NCBI GenBank assembly: GCA_037974335.1
Contig: CM075724.1
Location: forward strand, 62,522,470-62,586,469
DNA from: Prionace glauca
Lineage: Eukaryota; Chordata; Chondrichthyes; Carcharhiniformes; Carcharhinidae
Direction of reading: 5' to 3'
DNA: 64,000 nt
In this document: in pieces, positions 11,404 through 21,300 of the stretch
Layout: each line of letters begins with the position of its first letter
How positions within the stretch are numbered: the first letter of the stretch is position 1
Program-made: the position numbers and the translations under genes
Notes under the pieces: generated by a model
The model's input: the letters and a program-made list of their open reading frames with translations, nothing else
Databases searched by the model: none
What the model was told of the DNA's origin: nothing

Positions 11404-13275
11404 TTAATAGCCCCTACCATATCCCTCCATTCTCGTTTCACTCATGTGCCTATCCAACTGCATCTTAAACGAGTCCAATGTTCCTGCCTCCACCACCCTA
11501 CTCGGTAGCGCGTTCCAGACCCCCACAACTCTCTGCGTAAAGAACCTTCTTCTCACCTCCAAATTATACCTCTCCCCCCTCACCCTTAAATGATGACCTC
11601 TCGTGTTCGTACCCAGTCTAGGGAGCAGTCTCTCCCTATTAACTCTATCTATTCCCTTCATTATCTTATATACTTCTATCATGTCCCCTCTCAATCTCCG
11701 TCTTTCCAAGGAGAATAGTCCCAGTTTCTTCAACCTCTCCTCATAACCCAGTCCCCCCATGCCAGGCAACATCCTGGTAAACCTCCTCTGCACCCTTTCG
11801 AGAGACTCCACATCCTTCCGGTAGTAAGGTGACCAGAACTGGACGCAGTACTCCAAATGCGGTCTAACCAACGTTCTGTACAACTGAAACATTAGACGGC
11901 AGCTTTTATACTCTATGCCCCTTCCTATAAAGGCCAATATCCCATAAGCCTTCCTAACAACCTTCTCCACTTGTGACGCAACCTTCATGGATTTGTGAAC
12001 CTGCACTCCCAGGTCCCTCTGTATGTCTATACTCCTAATCGGCCTCCCTTTAATCACATAGCTCCTCTCTGCATTATTCCGTCCAAAATGCATCACCTCG
12101 CATTTGTCAGGATTAAATGCCATCTGCCACCTATCTGCCCACTGCACCAATCTATCTATATCCTGTTGTATCACTTGACAATCCAGTTCCGTGCCCGCCA
12201 ACCCTGCCATCTTGGTGTCATCAGCAAACTTGCTGATCACACCACCTACGCCCTCTTCCAAGTCATTTATGTAGACTACAAAGAGGAGAGGTCCCAGTAC
12301 TGAGCCCTGCAGCACACCACTGGTCACTGGCCTCCAGCCCGACAAGGTACCCTCCACAGCTACCCTCTGTCTCCTATTTCCCAGCCAGTTCTCAATCCAC
12401 CTAGCTACCTGGCCTCGTATCCCATGCGCCTTAATCTTTTCTACCAGCCTACCGTGAGGGACTTTGTCAAATGCCTTACTGAAATCCATATAGATGACAT
12501 CAACGGTTCTCCCATCGTCAACCGTTTTTGTCACCTCCTCAAAGAATTCCACCAGATTCGTAAGGCAAGACCTCCCTCTAACAAAGCCATGTTGCGTATC
12601 CCTAATCAGATCGCAACGCTCCAAATGCTCATACATCCTACCCCTAAGTATTTTTTCCATTAACTTCCCTACCACCGACGTCAAACTCACCGGTCTATAA
12701 TTTCCAGGGTTATCCCTACTACCTTTTTTGAACAACGGGACCACATTTGCTACCCTCCAGTCTTCTGGGACCTCACCTGTGTCCAAAGAAGAGACAAAGA
12801 TTTGTGCCAGAGGCCCAGCAATTTCATCTTTCGCCTCCCTAAGCAGCCTGGGATAAATACCATCAGGCCCCGGAGCTTTATCCGTCCTTACGCTACCTAA
12901 AAGCCCTAGCACTTCCTCTCTCGTAATAACTATATCCTGCAAATGAACCTCCACTCCCTCCAAGAGACCACACGATTCCGAACCCCTCTCCTTTGTGAAT
13001 ATCGACGCAAAGTATTCATTCAGGAGCTCCCCCATTCCCTCCGACTCAATACACAACTCTCCACTCTTGTCCCTAAGAGGACCAATTTTCCCTCTAACTA
13101 CTCTCTTGCCTCTGATATAGGAATAAAATGCCTTTGGATTTTCCTTAATCCTACCAGCCAAAGCCATCTCATGCCCTCTCTTCGCCCTTCTAATTCCCCT
13201 TTTTAGCTCCCTCCTACTCTCGCTATATTGCTCCAGCGCACTCTCCGTACCCATTTGTTTTGACCTAACATACAC
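11404..13275 (-). CDS. CR1 ORF2, reverse transcriptase part
   Basis: A 623-codon open frame. RT blocks in order: KAPGPDGIYPRLLRE, NYRPVSLTSVVGKLMEKIL, TQHGFVRGRSCLTNL, VIYMDFSKAFDKVPHG, TSGVLQGSVLGPLLF and the catalytic KFADDTK, then the CR1-type C-terminal region ending VRRRFFTQRVVGVWNALPS. The enzyme copies the LINE RNA at a nicked target. It is separated from the endonuclease by a one-base frame change near 13300 (an extra G in an AAGAAG context), so this Met is not a natural start. Confidence 0.9.
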   Translation of the reverse strand: MYVRSKQMGTESALEQYSESRRELKRGIRRAKRGHEMALAGRIKENPKAFYSYIRGKRVVRGKIGPLRDKSGELCIESEGMGELLNEYFASIFTKERGSESCGLLEGVEVHLQDIVITREEVLGLLGSVRTDKAPGPDGIYPRLLREAKDEIAGPLAQIFVSSLDTGEVPEDWRVANVVPLFKKGSRDNPGNYRPVSLTSVVGKLMEKILRGRMYEHLERCDLIRDTQHGFVRGRSCLTNLVEFFEEVTKTVDDGRTVDVIYMDFSKAFDKVPHGRLVEKIKAHGIRGQVARWIENWLGNRRQRVAVEGTLSGWRPVTSGVLQGSVLGPLLFVVYINDLEEGVGGVISKFADDTKMAGLAGTELDCQVIQQDIDRLVQWADRWQMAFNPDKCEVMHFGRNNAERSYVIKGRPIRSIDIQRDLGVQVHKSMKVASQVEKVVRKAYGILAFIGRGIEYKSCRLMFQLYRTLVRPHLEYCVQFWSPYYRKDVESLERVQRRFTRMLPGMGGLGYEERLKKLGLFSLERRRLRGDMIEVYKIMKGIDRVNRERLLPRLGTNTRGHHLRVRGERYNLEVRRRFFTQRVVGVWNALPSRVVEAGTLDSFKMQLDRHMSETRMEGYGRGY

Positions 13276-14260
13276 CTCCCTCTTCTTCCTGACCTTCTTC
13301 TAAGTCTTCAATATCCCCCTTAATCCATGGCTGTCTAACCCTACCTTTCCCATCCTTTCGCTTAACCGGAACATACCTCCCCTGCAACCATTTCATTTTG
13401 TCCCTAAAAGCCTCCCACTTGCCAACCGTGGACTTGCCAGCTAATAGTCCCTCCCAATCAGTTTGCTGCAGCTCCCTCCTAATCCTGCCATAGCTCGCCT
13501 TTCCCCAGTTCAGCACACTCCCATTCGGACGGCACTCGTCCCTTTCCATTTTTATCCTAAAGTAGACGGACTTGTGGTCACTGTTCGCCACATGTTTGCC
13601 TACCTCTACCTCACCCACCTGCCCCGGCTCGTTTCCCAACACTAGATCCAGTATAGCCCCTCCCCTAGTCGGGCTAGTTACATACTGTTCTAGCGACCCT
13701 TCCATAACACATTTCACGAACTCCTCTCCCTCCATACCTCCAGCTCTAGGCCCCCTCCAATTCACTCCAGGAAAATTAAAATCACCCACTACAACCACTC
13801 CATTCTTCCTGCACCTGTCCAAAATGCCCCTGCAAATGCCTTCCTCCACTGACTTTGGGCTGTTGGGTGGCCTATAGTACACCCCAAGCAATGTTATCTC
13901 TCCCTTTTTATTCCTCAACTCCACCCACACTGACTCAATCCCTATCTCTTCCATATCGTCCTCCCTCTGCACCACTGTGATGTTTTCCCTGACTAACAGT
14001 GCCACCCCTCCACCTCTCTTCAACCCTCCTCTGTCACACCTAAAACACTTGTACCCAGGACCATTCAGCTGCCAGTCCTGCCCTTCCCGTAACTAGGTCT
14101 CCGTTACAGCCACCACATCTAACTGCCTCACAAACATCAAGGCCCTAAGCTCATCCGTTTTCCCTGCCACACTCCTAGCATTGAAACAGACACAGTTCAA
14201 CCCACAAGTGTCCCTCAGAACCACCTGATACTTTTCCTTTCACCCGACTCTCTCCCAGCC
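13265..14260 (-). pseudogene. CR1 ORF2, APE-type endonuclease part
   Basis: Visible blocks are RGGGVALLVRE, LLGVYYRPPN, VVVVGDFNFPGVNW and the catalytic NSDHKSVYF near the end. The upstream end lies near 14260 (VCFNARSV), just past ORF1. The stop in TET*LREG at about 14093 breaks it, so only the part from 14023 on is open. Its role is to nick target DNA for target-primed reverse transcription. Confidence 0.82.
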
Positions 14261-14279
14261 ACCTCCCCACCCCCCCCCA

Positions 14280-15215
14280 TTAGTTTAAATCATTCCTGAA
14301 CACCCCAGCTAACCTCCCCGCTAAGAGACTAGTCCCCCTCCCGTTCAAATTCTCCCCACCCCTCCTGTACAATTGCCTTTCTCTCCTAAACACCTTCCAG
14401 TGATCCACAAAAGTAAACCCCTCTACCCTACACCAGTCCCTCAACCATGCATTCAACTGCATGATCTCGTCATTCTTAGCCCTGCTCGTACTGGGCAGCA
14501 ACCCAGACAGTGCCACCCTGGAGGTCCTGCTCTTTAGTTTGACCCCCAACTCCCTAAATTGCCTACGGACCTCTCCCCTACTCCTCCTTCCTATGTCCCC
14601 CTCCCCTGCGTGTACTATGACCTCAGCCTGGGTCCCCTCCCCTTTTAAAATTCCCTCTACCCTTTCCATTATATCCTTTACCCCTGCTCCAGGGAAGCAG
14701 ACCACCATCCTGGAGTTGCACCCCTGCCCACAGAACTTTCTATCAATCCCTCAGTCCCTCCCATCCCCTACCACTATCACCTTACCAGCCCCCTTCCGTC
14801 CCTCTAAGTCAGTCTCCCCTTCCTTCCTATTTTTCTGTGCCCCTGCCGACGAACCTTGAGGGGCCTCCGGAGAGGCCGGGGGACCCTGACTACTCTTCTT
14901 CTTCCTCTTTCTCCTCCTAACAGTCGTCCATCCTCCTTTCTCTTCAGTCCTTGAGACTTCCTCCTGCTTATGGTTCCCAGCCATTATCTCCTCGTTCTCC
15001 CTGACTAGAAACGTATCTTCCAGCCGCCCCTTGAGTTGCCTGACCCGGGCCCTCAATCGCTGCAATTCTAAACATTTACTGCAGATGTGGACCTTGGGGA
15101 CACGTGACACCACCAGGAACTCCCACATGTGGCACCGGACGCAACTTACATTCCTCCCTGTATTCCCTACCATGTCCCAACCTCCTGTAAGTGCCCAAAG
15201 GTAGAACTCTGTCAC
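14280..15215 (-). pseudogene. CR1 ORF1: zinc-finger, coiled region and esterase domain, one stop
   Basis: Residues about 24-50 show a CxxC...CxxC pair (SCVRCHMW and HICSKCLEL), followed by a charged helix and a basic RRRKRKKK stretch. The esterase region begins VIVVGDG, then a TGA, then GCNSRMVVCFPGAGV, and ends LNAWLRDWCRVEGFTFVDHW. Known: PHD-like finger plus SGNH esterase is the standard CR1 ORF1. The GDS catalytic site reads GDG here. The protein binds RNA and probably lipid. Confidence 0.8.
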
Positions 15216-15332
15216 TCACCTTCTCTAAGCCTACTCTCCCCTAAGCCCAGTGAGCCAAAGCCCTTCTCATTCAGTTCCCACTCACTCCGCTGCCCGCTCC
15301 TGATGCTGCCCGCTCTATGCTGCTACCCCTAT

Positions 15333-15710
15333 ATTTATACCCTCCGCTCCCCCTTAACGACAATCCCCTGGTCTAACTTCCAGTACGGAAGTAAACTACA
15401 CTCTAACAAGCCCTGAGAACCGGAAGTAGAGGAAAAAAGCGGTTTTTAATTCAAATCAGTCACTCACCACAGCCACAGCCACCAGATTCAATGCTCCGGA
15501 GAACAATGAGGTGGGTTCCCGGGTGAGTACCTGATTTATACCCCCGCTCCCCCTTAATGACTATCCCCTGGCCTAACTTCCAGTACGGAAGTAAACTACA
15601 CTCTAACAAGCCCCGAGAACTGGAAGTAGAGGAAAAAAGCGGTTTTTAATTCAAATCAGTCACTCACCACAGTCACAGCCACCAGATTCAATGCTCCGGA
15701 GAACAATGAG
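15333..15710 (-). repeat. Two 200-bp tandem units at the CR1 5' end
   Basis: 'ccgctcccccttaa' at 15344 recurs at 15544, and 'gcggtttttaattcaaatc' and 'gctccggagaacaatgag' also recur at exactly +200. Differences are a few substitutions. The array lies at the promoter end of the LINE, as in L1 elements with monomer promoters. Sequence homology ends at 15710. Confidence 0.85.
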
Positions 15711-17334
15711 AGGCCAGTGTCCATGTACTAATCTCCCCACTGGCAGAATGGCACATACGCAGTGGTCTGCTGAGCATTTTGCTGCCATACTCTCAGGTGG
15801 GAGTAGGCTCCCACCCCTAGTTATAAGCACAAATTTCTTTGCGGCACTCTCTTGGAGAACAGTGGCTGAGATTTTACCGGTTAACTCTGCACATTGATGC
15901 CTGGGACGTTGGCAATGCCCACTGAGCACCAAGGGGGTGCAGCCCACCATTTCTTCATGTCCCACGAAAAGTGGGACATGAAGAAATGGATCCTTTGTGG
16001 TAGGCCTTGAGTGGACTGGCCCCATGGTGGACGAAGACTGCGGGGCAGGGCATTTGGTGGTAATATCTGAAGGGATGGGGCCTGAAGGGCCATGGGGGTG
16101 GGGCCTGAAGGAGACGGGGCCAGTAGGGTGGGGCCTGGAGGGGTGGGGTCAGACTGGGGGCACTTCAGGGAGAGTGGGGCCCTGCTGTGTACTCTAAAGC
16201 TATGACGGTGAAGCCCACTGTTGCTCTGAAGCTGTGATCAGTAGGGGTGGGAAGGAGGGCCGGTGCACAGTCTGCATGTGACCAGTGGGAGTGGAATCGG
16301 TCTAGGCGACGAGGCGGGGGCTATATTTTCAGACAGTGTGGGACTTGTCATTGACCTTGGTCTCTGTGATTGTGTTAGGGGGTGTGGCAGGTGGTGCTGT
16401 GTTGATGCCTATTGCTGTTAGGCCTCTGCTGTTGGAATTGCGTATATGCAGACAAAGAGATCTGTGCATGCACAATAGCTCCCTCTGCTTCCTGATTAGA
16501 CTGGTTGGTGCGTTCAGTCCTGTCCACAGCCTGTAATAGCTAGAAACAGTCTGGCCCATTTTATGATACGCATTCAGCATAACATTGGGAGTAAAAACTC
16601 GCCCCAAAAAGGGATTTGCAATTCCTATTTTAACGCTAGTTGGATGGGGTTAGATTGGAATTTTACTGTCCCACTGGCCAGGGGAATCAGAAACTGAATA
16701 TTGCAGGGGAGAACCATTGGTGTCTGGCAAATTCGGCAACCCAAAAAGAATGCATAAATGGCTGCTTACACCTTCTCTTCCTGTTGCCACTTGCTGCCTC
16801 ATAACAAACCTGCTAAACTCATAGCAGGAAATTGATGGTTGTAGCCTTCTGGAATTTCAAAATCAATATTTTCCACCATTTATTGTGCAATTCTCACAAA
16901 TGCATGAAAGTTTTGTTCTTGAACTTTATAGAAAGACTATTGGTATTAGTAATCTTACCTTTCTGCAGCCTAAGCCTTATTGGACTCAACTAACTGGCAC
17001 ATATTACAACGCCACAGTGAAAACTGCACGGCCCTGAATCACAGGAATATGGACATCAGCCACAATACCTGTGCTTACTGTTTTTCCTGTTGGATCTCCA
17101 GGATTTGTCTCCGAGCTATGCTCCCTCGGAGTGGCAAGGAATCAATTTCTTCCATTTTACAATGGGACTGCCTGTAGTGTTTTCACCCGCTCATTCCATC
17201 CCATCTAGTACAGATTTGATACAAACATGTGGGCCCGTATTTCATTTTCAAAGTTAATTTTGAGTACCACACTACATTAAATGTAATTGAAAATAATTTA
17301 TTGGATCAGCCTCTGGTCTATATTTCTGTAGCAC
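15711..17334. other. GC-rich unclassified DNA, no gene
   Basis: Runs of G-rich direct near-repeats (16070-16180, 'ggggcctgaaggg' units) and a strong hairpin at 15947-15989. No coding region supported. Confidence 0.4.
15947..15989. repeat. Perfect 19-bp hairpin
   Basis: Arms CCATTTCTTCATGTCCCAC and its exact reverse complement flank a 5-base loop (gaaaa). No T-run follows, and no gene lies close on either side. It could be a recent inverted duplication, an RNA hairpin or the core of a foldback repeat. Confidence 0.85.
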
Positions 17335-17472
17335 TCGGGGCAAATGGGAACAAAGTTATGGGGAAAAACAGGATTAGGCTATTGAGTTGGATGATCAGCC
17401 ACGATCGTAATGAACGGCGGAGCAGACTCGAAGGACCAAATGGCTTCCTTCTTCTATGTTTCTGTGTATTCT
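17335..17472 (+). mobile_element. CR1 3' tail fragment
   Basis: Plus-strand 'gatcagccacgatcgtaatg' and the following cggagcagactcgaagg block are the standard last 130 bp of CR1 copies in this window. Confidence 0.7.
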
Positions 17473-18117
17473 AGTGATCTTTCCTCCCTAAAAGTAGAAC
17501 CTGTGTCCCTGGGCACATTAGCTTGTCTGTCTCTCTAATGGAAATGGGTTACTTTGAAGAATAATTTTGGAAGCAGCTTCAGTGCGTTTTATGGAGTTTC
17601 GAGCGCAGACGCTTTCCTCATCCCTCTCTATCCTGTGACCGAAAAGACCGTGATTCAGATAGTATTTACAGCGAATGACTGCCGTCACCTCAGGCAGTCA
17701 CTCGGTGACAATGGACTTTCAAAGGCAACTGTTAAATTTGTTACACAATGGAAGTTAATAATCATTTTTTAAAAGTTGAACCGATTGACACTTTCTTGAA
17801 GTTCAAGCGACTCCTCGTGAAATTGTATGACACAAACCATGCACGCTGCATTTTAAGAACGATCACAAGTTGACATTACAAAATGTCGATGCCAATTAGT
17901 TGCTAAGACACAAGAAGATCATCCAGCACATTTGAAATCCGGAAGATTTTCAACTTGTCGACAACCTCAAACTGGTTTTGGAAATCTTGCCTTGGTCACG
18001 GAAAGCACCCGATATTGGATTGGTTCTATAACAGTCCAGCGAGCAATTCTGCCAGTTGTGATGTTCTGGATAGTTAGTTAGCCTGGCTACAATCAATGTA
18101 AACAGTAGTGGATGCAT
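17473..18117. other. 3' flank of the receptor gene, nothing else recognised
   Basis: No repeat ends or exons with support. A weak plus-strand resemblance to tail exon 7 at 17683-17748 was rejected. Confidence 0.4.
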
Positions 18118-18123
18118 TTTAAT
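18118..18123 (-). terminator. Candidate polyadenylation signal (ATTAAA) of the SIRP-like gene
   Basis: On the minus strand ATTAAA follows the stop codon by 49 nt. It is the commonest variant of AATAAA. No AATAAA was seen nearer. AT-rich DNA makes chance occurrence likely, so support is positional only. Confidence 0.35.
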
Positions 18124-18171
18124 GTTTATAATCGAATAGTCTGATCCTGCACTCATAAATATCTTACATTC

Positions 18172-18309
18172 TCAACTCCTTTCTTTCTTTGTCACGTTCA
18201 CTTCAGCATACAATGCGCGTTTGTTTTGTTTAAGTTTTGATGGGTCCTTGGAATCAGTAAGCTGCAAGGCGGCATAAGTTAGCTTGTTATCTCCACCTCT
18301 TTGTTTAGT
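18172..18309 (-). CDS. Exon 8 of SIRP-like receptor: terminal tail module 3 (Tyr352, Tyr374) and stop
   Basis: A phase-0 acceptor opens a 46-codon terminal exon ending in TGA. KLTYAAL is a canonical ITIM at Tyr352 and resembles the LTYADL motif of SIRP-alpha. RALYAEV at Tyr374 is a second, looser site. It follows the module plan of exons 6 and 7 but replaces the exon-end YSQ with a read-through tail of eight residues after YAEV. An ATTAAA lies 49 nt past the stop. Confidence 0.8.
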   Translation of the reverse strand, partial: TKQRGGDNKLTYAALQLTDSKDPSKLKQNKRALYAEVNVTKKERS

Positions 18310-21300
18310 CTGTGAAAGTAATATTTAATATCACCGTAAATCCATTGTCCAATCATTATTGAGACAGTTGACACTTTAACGAAAGACTTATGGAATTTCC
18401 TTTCATTAGTTCCAATTTCAGATTGTAATCGGATTTTGGACAGGCTTCCTTTCCCTTCTCTGCAGCCCTCCCCCAAATCTTGTTGAAATTCCATTTGAAC
18501 TTCCATCTAAAATGAGTTCGTCTGTTAATATAGCTCATTAAAGAAAGCAGATTAATTATTGACTAAAATAGAAAAAGTAATTCTATGCTGCTCTGTTAAA
18601 GCTGTTGGGAAATCAGATATTACACAACATTGATTTAAGGCCCAATTGTCTGAACACCGACAGCCGCAGTGCCCTGCTTACCCCACGGGGGAAAGCTCTA
18701 GCTCACATTTTTCAATCGCCTTACCGCCATTCCCACTAATCTCCCGATCTCTGGGACATGAGGCAAAAATGACGAACTTTTTTGCAAACAGCCGACAGAG
18801 CACAGTTGGTAGATTAAGCAAGAACCTTCCCATTTCCTGCATCTCAGTGTCGTAACCCATAATATTGATGCCATTACAGTAAACGACTAAAGATGTACCT
18901 GGGAATATATGATATTCTCCTCCCTCTGTCTGGGGTTCGCCTTCTTCCTGGTGTCAAATTTGACTGTGGCATAGGCCAGGCTGTTGTCGGTGCCGTGTTC
19001 TGTCTGTAAAATAGATATTTTCCACATGTGGTTGATGAATTTCTTGTTTGGTAGTTTGGGACAAGCATTATTCCAGGCAGACCAGAAAGAGAAACGTGGA
19101 TAATATTGACTCTGTTTTTGTATAAAACCGACCACGAGCCCGCAGCCCGATTTGCATCTGTTCAGATTGCTATTTCCAACCAAGTCAGTAGGAGGAATGC
19201 CAATTATTAAGGACTTGTTGTAATCTGTCCTATAAAGACAAAACTTTCCCCAACTCGCTCAGATTCTGAACAATTAATCAATTTCACTCTGTCATGTATG
19301 GTCATATCGTAGAATCCATACAGGGCACAAGAAGACCATTCGGCCGATAGAGCCTGCACCGACCACAATCACACCCAGGTTCTATCCCCTTAAATCCACC
19401 TAACTCCCGCTAATCCCTTGGCATTAAGGGGTAATTCACTTAACCTGTTCATCTCTGGAGTGTAACCAGAGTACCCTAGTTTGAGTATTTTTCGCCTCAA
19501 TCCCTCAGTCGTACCTGAGAATAGATGGTGTGCTCTTTCTTGTGTCTCGGTTTGGAGGGTCCCTTTTCTTCTCGCAGGCTCAGAGTAGCGTAGGCGGCAA
19601 TGTTCTCATCTGGCCTTTGTCTGGCCTGTAATAACAAGACACAAAATATTGAAAGCGACGAGTCTGTCTCTATAGCCAGCTCCTGTCAATTCTAATTAAT
19701 TCTCTCGATGTAAATGTGCAGATAATAAACGATAAAACTAGGTTGCAAGTGCACTCTCTCCGTTCCCGACTGTTGTATCCAATATCGAACCAATAGGGTG
19801 GAGAGTATTTGTTTAATCAGTTCAAGGGATGTTGACAGTCGATAATTGCCCTTGAATCGCTCCAGTCGATGTGGGGTACGTGCGTCCCTGGTGTTTTTAG
19901 GGAAGTACTTCTAGGACTTTGATCCAGCGACAGTGAAGGAACTGCGATATTTTTCCAAGCCAGGGTGGTCGGTGGTTTAGAGGGGAAGTTCAACGTGGTA
20001 TTCCCATATATCTGGCAGCTTTGAGATAGAGCGAGTTGGTGCTGCTGGAGAGAGAGATCAGTCGGAGAGAAAAGCACAACGTCTTCAGAGAAGCATTCCT
20101 GGAAGTGTCAGTGAAGTAAACACGAAGATAAAAGCAAAATATTGCAACGCTGGAATCTGAAACAAAATCCGAAAACACTGGAAAATCTTGGTAGGTCTGA
20201 CAGCATCTGTGGAGAGTGAATAGAACGTTGGCTCTATTCTTTTTCCACTGATGCTGTCAGACCTGCTGAGATTTCCAGCATTTTCTGTTTTTGTCTCAGA
20301 TTTCAGCATCTGCAGTATTTTACTTTTAGGTTTTGCGCCGTATATCTGTTGCCTTGTCCTTCTCGATGACAGTGGTCGTGAGTTTGGAAAGTGCTATCTA
20401 AGAAACCTTACTGAGTTCCCACAATGTATCTTGCAGATGGTATACACTGCTGCCACTGTGTGTCGGTGGTGGAGGAAGTTTTCTTTGTGGGTCGGTTGCC
20501 AATCAAATGCCCCCTTTGTCCTGGATGGTGTCGAGCTTCTTGATAGTTGTGGAACTGCTTTCATCCACGCAAGTGGAAAGTATTCCATCACACTCCTCAC
20601 TTGTGCCTTGTAGATTGTGCACCTGCTTTGGGGAGTCAGTAGGTGAGATACTCTCTGCTAGATTCTTAGCCTCTGGCCTGCTCTTGGAGCTGCAATGTTT
20701 ATGTAAGAATATAATAAACATAAGAACATAACAACTAGGAGCAGGAATAGGCAATTTAGCACCTCGAGCTTGCTCTGTCATTCAATATGATCATGGCTGA
20801 TGTAATTTCAGCCTCATCTACACCTCCCCACCCATTCCCCATAACCATTCATCAGAGGGAGCAAACCATGTGACACACTACTAGTTTGCTAAACAGAAAA
20901 AGAGGCATTGTTCCCACTCTCTGTTTTCTGTTGGTTATTGAATCCTCTATCCAAACTAATATATTACCCCTAACCCCATTTTATCCTCTACATCAACCTT
21001 TTGTGTGGCATCTTACCAAAATGCATTCTGAAAATCCAGATATATGATACTTGTAGAATCTCCCTTATCCACTGGTTACATCTTTGAAGAGTTAGTTAAA
21101 CATGATTTACCCTTCTTAAAAAATATCTTGACTCTGATGGATTGTATTTTGATTGTCCGAATGTCGTTTTACTACTTCCTTAATAATGAATTCCAGCAAT
21201 TTTCCAATGACAGACGTTAAACTAACTGGTTTATAGTTTTCTACTGTTTATATTTCTACATTTTTGAACTGAGGTGTTACATTAGCCTTTTCCCAATCTC

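Larger units (their letters stand above)
11367..15710 (-). mobile_element. Nearly full-length CR1 LINE with tandem 5' region
   Basis: The order on the minus strand is: two 200-bp 5' units (15333-15710), ORF1 (about 15215 to 14280), endonuclease (about 14260 to 13265) and RT (13275 to 11404). It is complete in domain content but carries an in-frame stop in ORF1, an in-frame stop in the endonuclease (Trp of the TETWL motif is TAG) and one extra base between endonuclease and RT. It therefore cannot code for a whole ORF2, yet the sequence is otherwise clean, so it is fairly young. Confidence 0.92.

Noticed and set aside
13463-13877. Plus-strand frames opposite the CR1 endonuclease
   Set aside because: Antisense shadows of the LINE coding region.
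17683-17748. Plus-strand stretch resembling tail exon 7 (GDNGLSKATVKF) after CACCTCAG
   Set aside because: About 25 of 39 bases match by eye, on the opposite strand, and the key tyrosine is replaced. Chance similarity in AT-rich DNA is a sufficient explanation.
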